Positions 6,378 to 7,325 of a stretch of 7,325 nt of DNA are shown piece by piece. This DNA is from Candidatus Aminicenantota bacterium (GTDB taxonomy: Bacteria > Acidobacteriota > UBA6911 > RPQK01 > JAJDTT01), in assembly GCA_026706325.1 (NCBI GenBank), contig JAPOYZ010000245.1, forward strand, positions 1 to 7,325, in the 5' to 3' direction. A program made the translations under genes and the position numbers. How positions within the stretch are numbered: the first letter of the stretch is position 1; each line of letters opens with the position of its first letter. The notes below the pieces were generated by a model. It was given only the letters and a program-made list of their open reading frames with translations, did no database searches and was not told where the DNA came from.

Positions 6378-7325
6378 GACCAGTTGCGACGAGACCGCGG
6401 CGGCGCTGGTCGAAGACGGACGGCGGATCCTCTCCAACGTGGTGGCCTCCCAGGTGGACGTCCACTCCGTCTACGGCGGCGTGGTTCCGGAGCTGGCCAG
6501 CCGGGAACACGCGTCCAACATCAACCATGTCGTCGATCTCTGCCTGGAACAGGCTTGGAACGGCGAGTCGGCCTGGGACCGCGTGGATGGCATCGCGGTG
6601 ACCCGGGGCCCCGGACTGGTGGGAGCCCTGCTGGTGGGAATGGCCTACGCCAAGGCTCTGGCCTTCGCGCTGGAGATCCCCATGGTGGGAGTCAACCACC
6701 TGGAAGGGCACATTCGATCGGTCCCCTTGGAGCATCCGGAGGCGGAGTTGCCGGCCCTGGCCCTAGTGGTGTCGGGTGGGCACACCAGCCTTTTTTGCCT
6801 GGACGACGAACGTTCCTGCCGGGAACTCTCCCGGACCCGCGACGACGCCGCCGGCGAAGCCCTGGACAAGCTCTCCAAGGCGCTGGGCCTGGGATATCCC
6901 GGGGGTCCCGTCATCGATCGGCTGGCTCCTCTGGGGAACCCGAAAGCGGTGCGGTTTTCGCTCCCCAGGACCAAGGGCGCCGAGCTGGACTTCAGTTTCA
7001 GCGGAATCAAGACGGCGGCCCTTCGCCATTGCCGGTTGGAGGGGATCCAACCGGTCGAGCCCCAATTCGCCAAGTCTCCGAAAACGGTCCCGAAGGCGAT
7101 ATTGGATCTGGTGGCCAGCTACCAGAAGTGCGTCGTGGACCAACTTCTGGACCGGCTCGAGAAAGCCTGGAAACGGCACGACGTGCATTCCATCCAGATC
7201 TCGGGCGGCGTCTCGGCCAACAGCGAGCTCCGCCGCCGCGCGGCGGACCATTTCCGGGACCGCGCTCCCGTCTACTTTCCATCCCTCCTTCTTTCCACCG
7301 ACAACGCGGCCATGATCGCCGCTAC
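6358..7325 (+). CDS. tsaD: tRNA N6-threonylcarbamoyladenosine synthase catalytic subunit TsaD (3' end cut by window edge)
   Basis: 322 codons are visible from a GTG start; family length is about 335-345 residues, so only the extreme C-terminus is missing. TsaD (Kae1/YgjD) transfers threonylcarbamoyl from threonylcarbamoyl-AMP to A37 of ANN-decoding tRNAs, together with TsaB and TsaE. Motifs in order are MNVLGIETSCDETAAALVED (1-20), VYGGVVPELASREH (38-51), VTRGPGLVGALLVGM (81-95), GVNHLEGHI (111-119, metal ligands H114 and H118), VVSGGHTSLF (137-146), KALGLGYPGGPVIDRLA (174-190), FSFSGIKTAAL (212-222), ISGGVSANSELR (281-292) and LSTDNAAMIAA (312-322, D315 as third metal ligand). The GTG is chosen because the conserved family N-terminus begins exactly there. 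No clear Shine-Dalgarno precedes it. The 20-nt overlap with the end of mtnA suggests translational coupling and co-transcription. Confidence 0.96.
   Translation, partial: MNVLGIETSCDETAAALVEDGRRILSNVVASQVDVHSVYGGVVPELASREHASNINHVVDLCLEQAWNGESAWDRVDGIAVTRGPGLVGALLVGMAYAKALAFALEIPMVGVNHLEGHIRSVPLEHPEAELPALALVVSGGHTSLFCLDDERSCRELSRTRDDAAGEALDKLSKALGLGYPGGPVIDRLAPLGNPKAVRFSLPRTKGAELDFSFSGIKTAALRHCRLEGIQPVEPQFAKSPKTVPKAILDLVASYQKCVVDQLLDRLEKAWKRHDVHSIQISGGVSANSELRRRAADHFRDRAPVYFPSLLLSTDNAAMIAA

Noticed and set aside
5238..6437. 399-codon open frame on the minus strand, antisense to mtnA
   Set aside because: mtnA is unmistakable on the other strand; the antisense product is Gly/Asp/Arg-rich with no recognisable domain.
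1..7325. CRISPR arrays, tRNA or rRNA genes, transposase genes
   Set aside because: Looked for and not seen: no regularly spaced repeats, no tRNA cloverleaf signatures and no transposase motifs.

Overview
The window is GC-rich, densely coding bacterial DNA. It holds six protein genes: four on the minus strand (one cut by the left edge) and two on the plus strand (one cut by the right edge). The mix of a MacB/FtsX-type ABC permease, a secreted S9 peptidase with a GGSGGG nucleophile elbow, a secreted glycoside-hydrolase-like TIM-barrel protein and a D-2-hydroxyacid dehydrogenase suggests an Acidobacteriota-like or related soil/sediment heterotroph. That placement is an inference from gene content; no rRNA or other decisive marker is present.

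Layout. Positions 1-500 (minus) encode the N-terminal part of an ABC-transporter permease. Positions 501-755 are non-coding and contain a probable permease promoter and an unusually long near-palindrome at about 597-756. Positions 756-5143 (minus) form a likely three-gene operon, in transcription order: secreted S9 prolyl-oligopeptidase-family peptidase (5143-3071), NAD-dependent D-2-hydroxyacid dehydrogenase (3037-2081) and secreted glycoside-hydrolase-like protein (2015-756). The gaps are 33 and 65 nt, and the two downstream genes have clear Shine-Dalgarno sequences. Positions 5144-5327 are a divergent promoter region. Positions 5328-6377 (plus) encode MtnA, 5-methylthioribose-1-phosphate isomerase. 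It overlaps by 20 nt with tsaD (6358 to the edge), which encodes the catalytic subunit of tRNA t6A synthesis.

How the genes work together. The minus operon pairs two exported degradative proteins with a cytoplasmic oxidoreductase, which fits scavenging of peptides and carbohydrates, though no substrate can be named. The plus-strand pair is housekeeping: methionine salvage and tRNA modification, probably translationally coupled.

The most unusual feature is the roughly 158-bp near-palindrome between the operon and the permease. By hand, about 62 base pairs can be drawn over 160 nt. It is flanked by a TCAA direct repeat that includes the stop codon of the upstream gene. Its non-Watson-Crick pairs are mostly G-U when read as plus-strand RNA. 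It may be a small non-autonomous mobile element or a structured RNA. The remaining genes look like ordinary members of known families.
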